From NCBI GenBank assembly GCA_021158805.1, contig JAGGTZ010000097.1, forward strand, positions 1 to 22,128: DNA of 22,128 nt. The letters are read 5' to 3'. The DNA is from Thermoproteota archaeon (GTDB taxonomy: Archaea; Korarchaeota; Korarchaeia; Korarchaeales; Korarchaeaceae). The notes beneath the pieces are model-generated. The model saw nothing but the letters and a program-made list of their open reading frames with translations, was not told the origin of the DNA and searched no databases. The translations under genes and the position numbers were made by a program. Positions 21,911 through 22,128 of this stretch are shown here, piece after piece (within the stretch, counting starts at the first letter, position 1; every line of letters starts with the position of its first letter).

Positions 21911-21920
21911 GTTTTAATCT
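21911..21920 (-). promoter_or_regulatory. TATA box for tRNA-Val(CAC)
   Basis: The minus strand reads AGATTAAAAC, centred about 27 bases upstream of the tRNA 5' end at 21888. Confidence 0.5.
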
Positions 21921-21955
21921 TTATGGGATGGCTGTCTAATCACCAATGTAATTCT

Positions 21956-21976
21956 GTTACTAATTAGAGTAGTAAC
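21956..21976. repeat. Seven-base inverted repeat, possible operator or hairpin
   Basis: GTTACTA and TAGTAAC are separated by seven bases (ATTAGAG). It lies in the non-coding end region, upstream of a possible gene start at 22080. Confidence 0.35.
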
Positions 21977-21996
21977 TGATCCAAAGACGCACTAAC

Positions 21997-22008
21997 TAAT
22001 GGCCATTA
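21997..22008. repeat. Perfect 12-base palindrome TAATGGCCATTA
   Basis: A perfect palindrome in the end intergenic region, 33 bases before a TATA-like box at 22041-22049. The position suits a dimeric repressor site, but the function is unknown. Confidence 0.35.
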
Positions 22009-22040
22009 TGGGAGGGATTCCTCATCAACCTATCTCTTTG

Positions 22041-22049
22041 TTATATAAC
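22041..22049 (+). promoter_or_regulatory. Predicted TATA box near the right edge
   Basis: TTATATAAC is about 26 bases from 22071, nine bases ahead of an ATG at 22080 that opens a frame to the window edge. Confidence 0.3.
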
Positions 22050-22079
22050 ATCTGTAAAGAAAATACATATTTGATCTGT

Positions 22080-22128
22080 ATGCCGGAGAAAAATCAAAGT
22101 TCGCACACTATTTTTATTTATCGGAAAA
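22080..22128 (+). CDS. Possible 5' end of a new gene (partial)
   Basis: ATG 22080 opens a frame that stays open for 16 codons to the window edge (MPEKNQSSHTIFIYRK). A TATA-like box at suitable spacing supports a short-leader transcript, but there is no SD and the frame is too short to judge. No function can be given. Confidence 0.25.
   Translation, partial: MPEKNQSSHTIFIYRK

Noticed and set aside
1..22128. CRISPR arrays, insertion sequences, inteins or defence systems
   Set aside because: No regularly spaced repeats, transposase motifs, terminal repeats or intein splice motifs were seen on either strand.
22010..22128. Minus-strand frame entering from the right edge
   Set aside because: All three minus frames stop within about 30 codons, and the only open one has no protein-like character.

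Overview
This is a compact archaeal chromosome segment, most likely from a thermophilic member of the TACK superphylum (Thermoproteota/Korarchaeota side). The evidence is archaeal-type ribosomal proteins (S6e, S28e, L24e, L7Ae), aIF2-gamma and aIF5B, clamp loader RFC-S/RFC-L, an Orc1/Cdc6 initiator, a TFB-like factor, Taw1, a CTP-type riboflavin kinase, and a small protein whose C-terminal half matches RNA polymerase subunit Rpo8/RPB8. In archaea Rpo8 was described from hyperthermophilic crenarchaea and Korarchaeota. GGTGAT Shine-Dalgarno (SD) motifs precede many genes, TTG and GTG starts are common, and two of three tRNAs encode CCA. The exact lineage cannot be fixed from sequence reading alone.

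Layout. (1) 1-171: 3' end of an unidentified plus-strand gene. (2) 137-7396, minus strand: a ten-gene information-processing block in the order rpo10, rps2, MEMO-family gene, fni (type 2 IPP isomerase), rpl7ae, rps28e, rpl24e, infB, rps6e, eif2g. TATA-like boxes ahead of rpo10, rpl7ae and rps28e suggest at least three transcription units. (3) 7489-13563: a replication-flavoured block with rfcS and rfcL (plus), a divergent orc1/cdc6 (minus, apparently starting at ACG), a secreted membrane-anchored protein (minus), an Orc/ExeA-like AAA+ ATPase (plus) and a small helical protein (minus). (4) 13564-13926: the longest non-coding stretch, with inverted G-string boxes and a weak ORB-like sequence. 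It could be an origin or a small-RNA locus. (5) 13927-17693: tRNA-Val(GAC), a PRC-barrel protein, a small unknown gene, Rpo8, a minimal TFB-like factor, a 49-residue coiled-coil protein and a membrane-anchored HerA/FtsK-like ATPase; the last three are tightly packed. (6) 17676-20464: AK6/Fap7-type kinase, tRNA-Glu(CTC), and the minus-strand unit taw1, pyrH, four-helix membrane protein. (7) 20501-22128: translin-family protein overlapping a riboflavin kinase with N-terminal HTH, tRNA-Val(CAC) on the minus strand starting exactly at the ribK stop, then an AT-rich end region with dyads and perhaps the start of another gene.

Most genes serve translation, transcription, replication or RNA modification. 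The parts I find least explained are the TFB-like/coiled-coil/membrane ATPase trio, the Orc/ExeA-like ATPase with its convergent partner, the ACG start of orc1/cdc6, and the non-coding region at 13.6-13.9 kb.
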